Shown here: piece after piece, positions 1 to 6,692 of the stretch | Layout: each line of letters starts with the position of its first letter | Position numbering within the stretch: the first letter of the stretch is position 1 | Origin: Verrucomicrobiota bacterium | GTDB taxonomy: Bacteria > Verrucomicrobiota > Verrucomicrobiia > Limisphaerales > JAEYXS01 | Assembly (NCBI GenBank): GCA_021156225.1 | Contig: JAJNBN010000088.1 | Coordinates: forward strand, 1-9,602 | Reading direction: 5' to 3' | DNA length: 9,602 nt | The notes under the pieces: model-generated | Seen by the model: the letters and a program-made list of their open reading frames with translations, nothing else | The model's database searches: none | What the model was told of the DNA's origin: nothing | Program-made: the position numbers and the translations under genes

Positions 1-654
1 CCCGTCCACGATGTAATCGGCTGCAAAGTCCAGCCGCGTTCGAGCCAGGTCTTTCAGGTGATCAGGGATCGAGGATGCGTCGACGCCCGCGCGGAGCCCA
101 TTCAGTGTGATGTCATCGCGCATGCCCTTCATCACGCGCATCACCTGGCGGATATAAGTTGCCTGACTTCCCACCGCGCCCATAAGAAACTTCCAATGCC
201 CCGCCTTCAGTTCGCCGGGGCTGAACTGAAGGGGTGCGACCGTGATGGACGGGTACTCAGCTTGCCGCTCTTCCAGTTTGTCCTTCGGAACGAGCAAAAC
301 CACATCGGCGAGCGCCGCAGGTTCGGCACCATAGGTATCGCGCAAGCTCTTCATCTGCTCTTCGTCAGAATTCGGCGCCACCATGGAAGTGAATTCCGGC
401 TTGTAGTCCATCGTGGGGCTGTAATGAAAGATCACCGTCGCCAGCGGTCTTGGTAGAACGTTGATGTTTGGGATCGCCAAGGACGCCATTTCAGCAATGG
501 CTCCCAGGGTGTAGCTTTTGCCTCCACCCTGGACCCCGAAAAGGCTGATCGTGTGCGTCTGGTTGAGATCAAGGGCGATTCGCCGGCCGTTCGCTTCGCC
601 CAAGATTCCATACTGCGGCGAATCCGAGGTGGATCCAAGCAAGATGTCGTATGA
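1..654 (-). other. Start of HerA/FtsK-type ATPase domain with Walker A
   Basis: A strand (THTISLFGVQ) runs into GGGKSYTLG, with the P-loop Lys at 517-519, then a helix (AIAEMASLA) and a second strand ATVIFHYS. The triple-Gly P-loop followed by a helix and a 'hhhFHYS' strand is the arrangement I associate with HerA-like DptH/MAD8 proteins. Walker B, sensor and arginine-finger residues must lie beyond the left edge. Confidence 0.75.
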
Positions 655-3600
655 GACTTTGCCCGTAGGGGCCTTCGATGATGCGATTCTCGGCAACGAT
701 TCCTGTGGGTCTCTTTTTGGCGTGCCATCAAGCGGTGGTGGGGTGTGGTCGATCATTCCGGAGGCTGGCGCAAAGCCGGGGGAGGACGTCCCGTGGCGTA
801 CCACGGTCGGCGGCGGGCGTACAAAGCCGTGCGTGTCACTGCCAAGCCCAGAATTGGTCTCCTCAGTGTGAACCACGACATTCGCAACACCTCCCGGCGC
901 TCTTGGCTCTAGCGAATGTCCACTGGACGCCAACTCGCTCCAAGTCGCCGTCCGGTCGCGGCGAGGACTGATGAATGCAGCTGTGTGAAGCGTCGGAACG
1001 CCCGAGGCCATCAACCTACGTCGGAGCAATTCCTGGGTAACCTCAGTGTGCACCTCGCGAGGTGACCCTGCCCCCGTCGCATCCACGGTCTCGGTGTCGC
1101 GGACGGCGGCCTCGACGAGCTGCGATACGAGGTCGTAGCCTATGCGGTGATATTCGATGCCGCCTTCTGTTGACGAAAGCTCCGTCCCAGCCTTACCAAA
1201 ATCAAAAACCAACGCGCTGCGCGTGAATTCAAGCCGGTAGTCTTGTTGATCGAGGGTTCGAAGGAAGTAGCGCGCCTCATCCGAGGCGTCCGGGGAGACC
1301 AATCCATAGCGGGCGGACCTATCCAGATAAAACTCCAGCAAGGCTGATAAGTCCCGGTTCTTCACTGACCGGTCGGCACGGTCCACTGGCTTTCGATGAG
1401 GGTCGAAGTGGTACGCGATCACGTACTCGCTTTGCTGAATCTGTTCAGCAATCGAGCTCTTTAGCTGCTCGTAGGCCCCAAGATCACCGGCAGTCTTGTA
1501 GCACTTGACCTCGACGAGTCGGCACGTTATTTTTCGGCTCGCCGGGTCGAGGTCAAATAGCGCAAGGTCAGTCCGCCGGAAGCTGACCTCATCGCCCAGC
1601 TCATCGGCGTTCTTCTTGAGCGCCGCATACAGCTCTAGATGTGCGTCCAGTGGCACCACAATCTGGTTCTCGAAAACCTGTTGATGCTCCAGGAACAGGC
1701 GACTGAGCGCCAACCCCAAGGTTTCTGCTCGCTGATTAGGAGATGACAGAAGCTTCAATGCCAATCGGCCCGAAAGCGAGCGCAGCTGCTCCAAGAGGAT
1801 GACAGCATGCTTTGGGGATGCGGGCAGCCCATAGTCCTTGAGAATCGGGGACAAAAGCGCCTCGAGCTCGGTGACTGATCTGGACGTGATGGCAAGGCGA
1901 TGACCGAGCGCGTTCGCCATGTCCGGCGAGTGGTCGATCAAATAATCGGGACGCGTAGCATGCCGCCGGTGATCAAAGAACTCAATGCCCAGGTTTCGGT
2001 CGATCGTCAGAACCCAGTCACTCACTTCATGCACTTGGTGCAACAAGGCTCTATCTTCCGGCTTCAGACTCAGCAACACGACGGGTCGCGCGTTTGGAAG
2101 ATAGCGGCTTCGCGCCGCAGACGCCGATGCGACCGAAGTCAAACGCGTGGCAGTTGACAGAAGATCGGTAAGCTCTTCGCAATCCGGCAGCGGGCGTGCG
2201 GCTCCATGGAGGGGGCGCCTGGACCAAGTGATTAACTCACCGACCTCGCGGTACTCGATGGCGTAGGGTTGGATCAACCCATGGACAAAAGAGGCATCAT
2301 CTAACGGCTGCGCATCCTCCGCACGGATCTCTTCGGTTGGGAATTGATCAAAGAGAAATGACAAGTGGGCCGCGTGGCCCTCCGGATCTCGCCGGAAGTC
2401 ATCGACAGACCTGATGGCAAGCCGGAGCTTCGGCTGCAAGTGACTCTCGGTCGGGGTCGAAAACGCATCCGCTTCGCGAGCAGTTACCGAGGAGTCCGGC
2501 GACAGCAGTTCGATGAGGGCCTCGCCCGTGCCCGGCGCCTCCGCGTCCAATGCAAATAGGCGAATGTCGTAACGCAAGTCGGCAAACGCAGATTCTGCTT
2601 GCAGGTACAGCAATACCTCCGCGATCGGAGCGCCGCGCCCCGCATTGAATGCGTTGATGGTTAGTGTTTTGACGTACGGGTGCTGGATCAAGTAGCGTTG
2701 AATCCGCGTGGCAACATACCCAGCATCAATAGCGGCCCCACCGACTGCTGGCTCAGGGACACCAAGGGCATTGCAGATCTCGCCTAAGAGTCCGCGCGGA
2801 TCCCGCTCGTCGCTAGCGGCATAGACGGACCAGAACGGGTTCAGGTTGTCGACGCTGACGTAGCTCCGCCCGAGATCTTGTGCCAGCACGACCGGCGGCA
2901 AACCTGCGGGAGCTAGCTGCTTGAGCAGTGCATCACGAGTGGGGATAACAAATTCTTGATCACTTTCCCGCGCCTGGTCCAACCAACGCGCCGCGGTGCC
3001 GGCCCAAGTCGTGTGCCACAGAGAACGCAGGGGATGCATTGGCCCCAGGAGCAGTGCGTCGCGCTGCTTGCCCCGATAGTCTCGGACGATCAGTGTTACG
3101 GTATCAATGCTAAGAGCGAGCTTCAGCTCCTCCAGGGCCGCCTTGCCCAGGTCGTCAGTTCCGGTATCAGCACGATGAAGCAAGGACTCAAGCCACGCTA
3201 TGTACGCGGCGCCATAAGCCTGCGACTGAGGCCTCAGCGCGATCAAATCCGCCCCTTGAGTGACCAGCCGCTCGTCTCCGCGTAGAAGCCCTTGAAATAG
3301 TTCAGACCGCGCTTCAAGCAGCCGCGACACCTCAGCGGATTTCGGCCACGTGAAGGACTGCTGGCTTCTTGTGATAGCGCCAGAGGCAGAAACTTCCACT
3401 CGCAGTCGATTGGTAACCACGGCATCGGCCAGGAATGCTCGCTCCAAATCAGCGAGAACACTCGAGATAAGTACGGTTGCCCGACCCTCTCGGCCGAGCT
3501 TGATTTCCAAAGACTCCACGCCGCTGATGTGCGCTCGCCCCTGTCTCTCGACCCAATGGCGCTCCTCAATAGTGATAGGTGATGGATCCCTACCTTGGGC

Positions 3601-5025
3601 CACGGCGGCGAACTTCGCCCGATACAGGGCATGCATGACGCTCGACTCGCGCGGCACCGCGCGCTGCGGGGGGTCGACGTCAACTTCTTCTTCAGTCAGA
3701 ACGTAAAAAAGCCCGCTGGAGTTCGGAACATCTTGATCAGGACTCGGGTTTCTGGGTAGCTGCTGACCTGAACCGTCCTGAAGCAGGATCCGCTCGCCTT
3801 CGTCAGTTTCGGCGTATACACGGACGAAGTGCCAACCCTCCTCCCAATCGACCTTGTTGATGCCGGCAAAGCTGATCGTTCCTGAATCCCGGTTTTGTGT
3901 CCACGCCGCTTTGCGACGTCGAAAACCTGTTGGCCCGTTGTCCCGTGAGACCACTTCCGCCACAAAGTGACTCAGGCCTTGCACCTTCGACGGAACCGGA
4001 TTTACGCGGAACGTGACAGAGAACTTCTTCTGCCCGTTCTTGGTCACTGGCAGCACCTGCTGTCCTACCAATTCGATCAAGCGAGGGTCCGTGGCGTCCT
4101 CCGAAACCATCGCAATGTCTGGCAGTTCGACGTCCCCAATGTAGATCGAGTCAGGATCCACGCCGCCGTCCGTGAACTCCCAGCGGTTAAACGCCAGCGG
4201 CCAATTGGCCGAGTCGAGCACAATCTTCCGCGCCCACTCACGCGGACTCCCCAGAGACGCGGTCGCGAAGAAGTCGCCGAGACGCTTGCAGAAGGCTGCG
4301 TCAGCAAGGCCCAGGTCTAGCGCCCGTGCACGTTCTGTCCGCGTAGACCACGTGATGGTGCGGACACACTCCATGTTTCGAGCCAACCGTGCTGGCGCCC
4401 GATCCGGGCTCTCAAGCCAGTCAAAGTCAGGCACCAAACCTACTTCGTAAAGGGCCGCTCCGACGGCTGATGGGTCGAAATCGTTCTTTTTCGCAGTAAG
4501 AAGAAACCTCGCGACAGCGACCGGCTCCGCATAGGGCCATCGCTCAGCCGCAAGCGCATCAAGCGAAATCTCAATTGCCGGACGGAGTACAGCCGGAAGC
4601 TCCGCTCTCACGGCGTCGATCACCTTCCGGTAGACATCGCGAACGGGGATTTCCTCAAACGTTGCAACGCCAAAGGAGTCCTCTGCAGAGGCTTTCAAAT
4701 CGTTCGGCACAAAGACAAGAAGCGGCGGCCGAAGTTCGTCATTGGCCAAGGGATTGCGCAATTCGACCAGCTTGGTACTGGATACCGCGAAATCAGGCGC
4801 CTGAGTCCGCAGCGCTTCATCGGCCAGGATGACGATTGTCGCGCCGGTGCTTCGACTGCGCAGCGCGCCGCAAAGGCGCAGCATCAATTCTCGGTCGAGG
4901 TCTGTGATACGCATGCAATGGCCGGCAGTACGGCGCGACAGCAAATCGACCAAGTCAGGGACTAAGACGGTCTCCAACGCAGCGTTCAGGTCGGCCGATG
5001 TCAGCTCGACGAGGCCTCTGCTCAT
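1..5025 (-). CDS. mad8: Giant HerA/FtsK-like ATPase with embedded PD-(D/E)xK nuclease core, MAD8-like (3' end outside window)
   Basis: This is probably the effector of the system, a DNA-translocating ATPase joined to a nuclease. From ATG at 5025 the frame is open for exactly 1675 codons to the left edge without a stop; I translated it codon by codon. In order: residues about 1-300 are mixed alpha/beta (with LVELRNPL and LLVFVPND strands); about 320-400 are beta-rich and possibly a sandwich; HPLR at 664-667 and TIDRNLGIEFFD at 1007-1018 recall DptH-type proteins; a nuclease-like core has Asp1153, Glu1172-Val-Lys1174 and Gln1187; a Pro/Gly/Ser-rich linker spans about 1365-1455; and a HerA/FtsK-type ATPase begins near 1458 with Walker A GVQGGGKS (1497-1504), followed by VIFHYS. 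Walker B and later motifs lie off the window. No membrane segment or signal peptide is visible. It is coupled to the upstream gene by ATGA, with GAGGTG five bases before the start. The best name is MAD8; DptH/DndH is the nearest alternative. The family call is moderate, the ATPase call firm. Confidence 0.85.
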   Translation of the reverse strand, partial: MSRGLVELTSADLNAALETVLVPDLVDLLSRRTAGHCMRITDLDRELMLRLCGALRSRSTGATIVILADEALRTQAPDFAVSSTKLVELRNPLANDELRPPLLVFVPNDLKASAEDSFGVATFEEIPVRDVYRKVIDAVRAELPAVLRPAIEISLDALAAERWPYAEPVAVARFLLTAKKNDFDPSAVGAALYEVGLVPDFDWLESPDRAPARLARNMECVRTITWSTRTERARALDLGLADAAFCKRLGDFFATASLGSPREWARKIVLDSANWPLAFNRWEFTDGGVDPDSIYIGDVELPDIAMVSEDATDPRLIELVGQQVLPVTKNGQKKFSVTFRVNPVPSKVQGLSHFVAEVVSRDNGPTGFRRRKAAWTQNRDSGTISFAGINKVDWEEGWHFVRVYAETDEGERILLQDGSGQQLPRNPSPDQDVPNSSGLFYVLTEEEVDVDPPQRAVPRESSVMHALYRAKFAAVAQGRDPSPITIEERHWVERQGRAHISGVESLEIKLGREGRATVLISSVLADLERAFLADAVVTNRLRVEVSASGAITRSQQSFTWPKSAEVSRLLEARSELFQGLLRGDERLVTQGADLIALRPQSQAYGAAYIAWLESLLHRADTGTDDLGKAALEELKLALSIDTVTLIVRDYRGKQRDALLLGPMHPLRSLWHTTWAGTAARWLDQARESDQEFVIPTRDALLKQLAPAGLPPVVLAQDLGRSYVSVDNLNPFWSVYAASDERDPRGLLGEICNALGVPEPAVGGAAIDAGYVATRIQRYLIQHPYVKTLTINAFNAGRGAPIAEVLLYLQAESAFADLRYDIRLFALDAEAPGTGEALIELLSPDSSVTAREADAFSTPTESHLQPKLRLAIRSVDDFRRDPEGHAAHLSFLFDQFPTEEIRAEDAQPLDDASFVHGLIQPYAIEYREVGELITWSRRPLHGAARPLPDCEELTDLLSTATRLTSVASASAARSRYLPNARPVVLLSLKPEDRALLHQVHEVSDWVLTIDRNLGIEFFDHRRHATRPDYLIDHSPDMANALGHRLAITSRSVTELEALLSPILKDYGLPASPKHAVILLEQLRSLSGRLALKLLSSPNQRAETLGLALSRLFLEHQQVFENQIVVPLDAHLELYAALKKNADELGDEVSFRRTDLALFDLDPASRKITCRLVEVKCYKTAGDLGAYEQLKSSIAEQIQQSEYVIAYHFDPHRKPVDRADRSVKNRDLSALLEFYLDRSARYGLVSPDASDEARYFLRTLDQQDYRLEFTRSALVFDFGKAGTELSSTEGGIEYHRIGYDLVSQLVEAAVRDTETVDATGAGSPREVHTEVTQELLRRRLMASGVPTLHTAAFISPRRDRTATWSELASSGHSLEPRAPGGVANVVVHTEETNSGLGSDTHGFVRPPPTVVRHGTSSPGFAPASGMIDHTPPPLDGTPKRDPQESLPRIASSKAPTGKVSYDILLGSTSDSPQYGILGEANGRRIALDLNQTHTISLFGVQGGGKSYTLGAIAEMASLAIPNINVLPRPLATVIFHYSPTMDYKPEFTSMVAPNSDEEQMKSLRDTYGAEPAALADVVLLVPKDKLEERQAEYPSITVAPLQFSPGELKAGHWKFLMGAVGSQATYIRQVMRVMKGMRDDITLNGLRAGVDASSIPDHLKDLARTRLDFAADYIVDG
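661..933 (-). other. Pro/Gly/Ser-rich linker before the ATPase domain
   Basis: Residues about 1365-1455 are rich in Pro, Gly, Ser and Thr with few hydrophobics (runs such as RPPPTVVRHG and HTPPPLDGTP), unlike the folded regions on both sides. This probably marks a flexible boundary between the nuclease-containing part and the ATPase motor. The frame stays open and codon use looks normal, so it is not a frameshift artefact. Confidence 0.6.
1351..1683 (-). other. PD-(D/E)xK-like nuclease core inside the giant ATPase
   Basis: The strand TDLALFDL (Asp1153) is followed 19 residues later by LVEVKCYK (Glu1172 and Lys1174), then a helix with Gln1187 (YEQLKSSIAEQIQ). This is the D...ExK plus helix-Gln pattern of PD-(D/E)xK nucleases. 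An acidic helix precedes it (LELYAALKKNADELGDE) and could supply the first Glu. All metal-binding residues look intact. It lies about 320 residues before the ATPase P-loop, so translocase and nuclease would act in one polypeptide. The assignment comes from motif reading; structure prediction would settle it. Confidence 0.65.
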
Positions 5026-6692
5026 GCCCCCACCTCAGATGCCTGTGGATTGATCGTGTATCGTGGCACCACCGTCTGTGTAACGTAGGCATCAGACAAA
5101 TCCCGATAGAAGCCGATCTCACGGAGTCTGGTGGTGAAAGCTTGAAGGTTCTGGCGCAGCGCCTGGCGGTCCTCGATCGACGGCGCTCCAAACCCATCCC
5201 CAGGAGGCAGCTGGTCGATGTACAGGCCATAGCGTTCACGCAGGAAGCGAAGAAGCGCGTCGATCCTCATTTCGCCAGTTCGATATCCGCCATCAGATAC
5301 TTGGAGGACCGCAATCTGCAGCAGCACCTCCAGCAGGCGACTGTCCAGGACAAAGCGGCGAGGAGCATTCCGCGAACGTGGCTGTGCCATGAGAGCTCCC
5401 GCCTTGTTCTTCTGCAGAATGGCATCGAAACACTGAATTAGGTACTTGCGGTGGAATTCACCTCGCTGAGCGACCAGAATCTCAATGTAGGTGTCGAAAT
5501 CATCAAGACCAAGCTTGAGAAGGAGACTCGTTGCCGCATCGAGCTGGCCAGCGTCATCCTTCAAGGACTCCTGCAGGCCGTCAAGCCGCCCGTTGAAATA
5601 CTTCTCTCGCTCCTCGTTGAACGGATGGTCAAGCAGGGCGAACACCTTGTCCAGCGGTAGGCTCTTTGTCCCTGGATAAGCTAACTTTCCCCGGGACAGC
5701 AGCGCCTCTCCGAACTCGTCCAACTTCCTGGCGACAAAGTACGAACGGATGAAAGTCGGGATTCTTCGGATGTACGAATCAGCGCTCTGTTCGGCGCGCA
5801 GAGCCGCAGGGGATTCGGCATTGCCAGTCAAATCGACGAATAGTCCAAGCTTGTAGGGGCAGTCTCCCTGCGGATCAATAAGGTTACGCGGCTGAACCGG
5901 GCAGTTCGCCGTTGAACACAGTGGGTCGGCCTTCTTCAACCGCTCCCAAGCTGGAACGAGCTTTAACAGGCGGAGGTGATAAAGGCCCAAGTGAAAAGAC
6001 AGCAGAACTTTTAGATACTCCACCATCACTGCACGCGGCATGAAGTCACGGTACAGCAATAGCCTCTGAACGTCGTCCGCCATCAGGTCAGCTGAGCCTA
6101 TGCACATAGGAGGGTGCCGATCGCCGCCCTCCTTCGTATTGGCTGTGTCCTTGCGTTGAGAGAGGAAGTGCAGCAGCGTGGCGGTCTCTATGTCGGTGAG
6201 GGCTGACCCTTCAAGCTCCCGCGTCACCTTGTTGAACCCATCGAAGAAGAAACTCTTCAAGTGCTCAATTGCGTGGTTCCCTGAGTTCGCTCTGGCGTGA
6301 TGCAGCATCTGATAGAGATGCTGGGCCGCCCCGTAGTCACGCGAGTGCTTCGGATTTCTGAAGCGATAGGTGTATCCGTGCAATGGGCGAGGTCCTGCAA
6401 CAGCCTGGTTCGGCCGGCCCCGGTTCACAATGTCCATCAGATGCGTTTCAACCCACCGCTCAACGATGTCCTTGTGATCTTCGAAGCCGATGAACTTCTC
6501 CTTGGCGTCACATATGTCTTCGACAAATTGCTGCACGGTGAGCTCGCGCTTGTCACGGAAAACACTTGGGTATCCGCTGTGCTCCAGGCGTTCGAACAAG
6601 CCCGTTAGCACACGGTCCATCTCCAAGAGCTTGAAGTCGACATAGCTGATCTTCGTGAGCCTGAACTCTCGGTCTTTCTTTTGTATTGCCAT
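5022..6692 (-). CDS. mad7: 556-residue conserved defence-operon protein, MAD7-like (DndG-position)
   Basis: I do not recognise a fold or catalytic motif here. The name comes from its place between a kinase-ATPase and a giant ATP-binding protein, as in mad6-mad7-mad8 and, by analogy, DndG between DndF and DndH. The ATG at 6692 overlaps the previous TGA (TGATG) and has a purine-rich Shine-Dalgarno eight bases upstream, so the start is secure. The protein is soluble and mostly helical, with no signal peptide or membrane span. Three cysteines (C259, C264, C278) in a CSTANCP...DCPY stretch could bind zinc, or an iron-sulphur cluster with a fourth ligand. Residues about 450-545 read like helix-turn-helix or winged-helix segments (LLEVLLQIAVLQ, then IDALLRFLRERYGL, then a long amphipathic helix). 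A role as adaptor between the sensor kinase-ATPase and the nuclease-translocase is inference. It ends in TGA inside the ATGA overlap with the next gene. Confidence 0.8.
   Translation of the reverse strand: MAIQKKDREFRLTKISYVDFKLLEMDRVLTGLFERLEHSGYPSVFRDKRELTVQQFVEDICDAKEKFIGFEDHKDIVERWVETHLMDIVNRGRPNQAVAGPRPLHGYTYRFRNPKHSRDYGAAQHLYQMLHHARANSGNHAIEHLKSFFFDGFNKVTRELEGSALTDIETATLLHFLSQRKDTANTKEGGDRHPPMCIGSADLMADDVQRLLLYRDFMPRAVMVEYLKVLLSFHLGLYHLRLLKLVPAWERLKKADPLCSTANCPVQPRNLIDPQGDCPYKLGLFVDLTGNAESPAALRAEQSADSYIRRIPTFIRSYFVARKLDEFGEALLSRGKLAYPGTKSLPLDKVFALLDHPFNEEREKYFNGRLDGLQESLKDDAGQLDAATSLLLKLGLDDFDTYIEILVAQRGEFHRKYLIQCFDAILQKNKAGALMAQPRSRNAPRRFVLDSRLLEVLLQIAVLQVSDGGYRTGEMRIDALLRFLRERYGLYIDQLPPGDGFGAPSIEDRQALRQNLQAFTTRLREIGFYRDLSDAYVTQTVVPRYTINPQASEVGA
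5031..5036 (-). promoter_or_regulatory. Ribosome binding site of the giant ATPase gene
   Basis: GAGGTG, five bases before the ATG at 5025, lies within the last codons of the upstream gene. It fixes the start at the ATGA overlap and implies coupled translation of the two proteins. Confidence 0.75.
5859..5918 (-). other. Three-cysteine cluster in the 556-residue protein
   Basis: Cys259, Cys264 and Cys278 fall within 20 residues, two of them followed by Pro (CP pairs). The spacing C-x4-C-x13-C could hold a metal if a fourth ligand comes from elsewhere. Only two other cysteines occur between residues 1 and 420, so the clustering stands out. Function unknown. Confidence 0.4.

Noticed and set aside
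1..971. Several plus-strand open frames of 97-132 codons near the left edge, which could suggest a separate gene
   Set aside because: The minus frame is uninterrupted and carries a Walker A here, so these are antisense shadows.
860..1050. Repeated CTCAGTGTG at about 862 and 1042, possible direct repeat or regulatory site
   Set aside because: Only nine bases, within coding sequence (both encode HTE), and without further extension; likely chance or minor protein-level similarity.
3243..3683. 146-codon minus-strand open frame
   Set aside because: Out of frame inside the giant gene, which is continuously open here; no ribosome binding site or recognisable motif.
1..5025. Possibility that the left half is a pseudogene, since no single annotated frame covers it
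   Set aside because: Codon-by-codon reading from 5025 shows no stop or frameshift in 1675 codons; the gene simply runs off the window.
4998..5441. 147-codon plus-strand open frame with a Met start
   Set aside because: It lies wholly antisense to the 556-residue gene, resembles no protein I know, and such frames are expected opposite high-GC genes.
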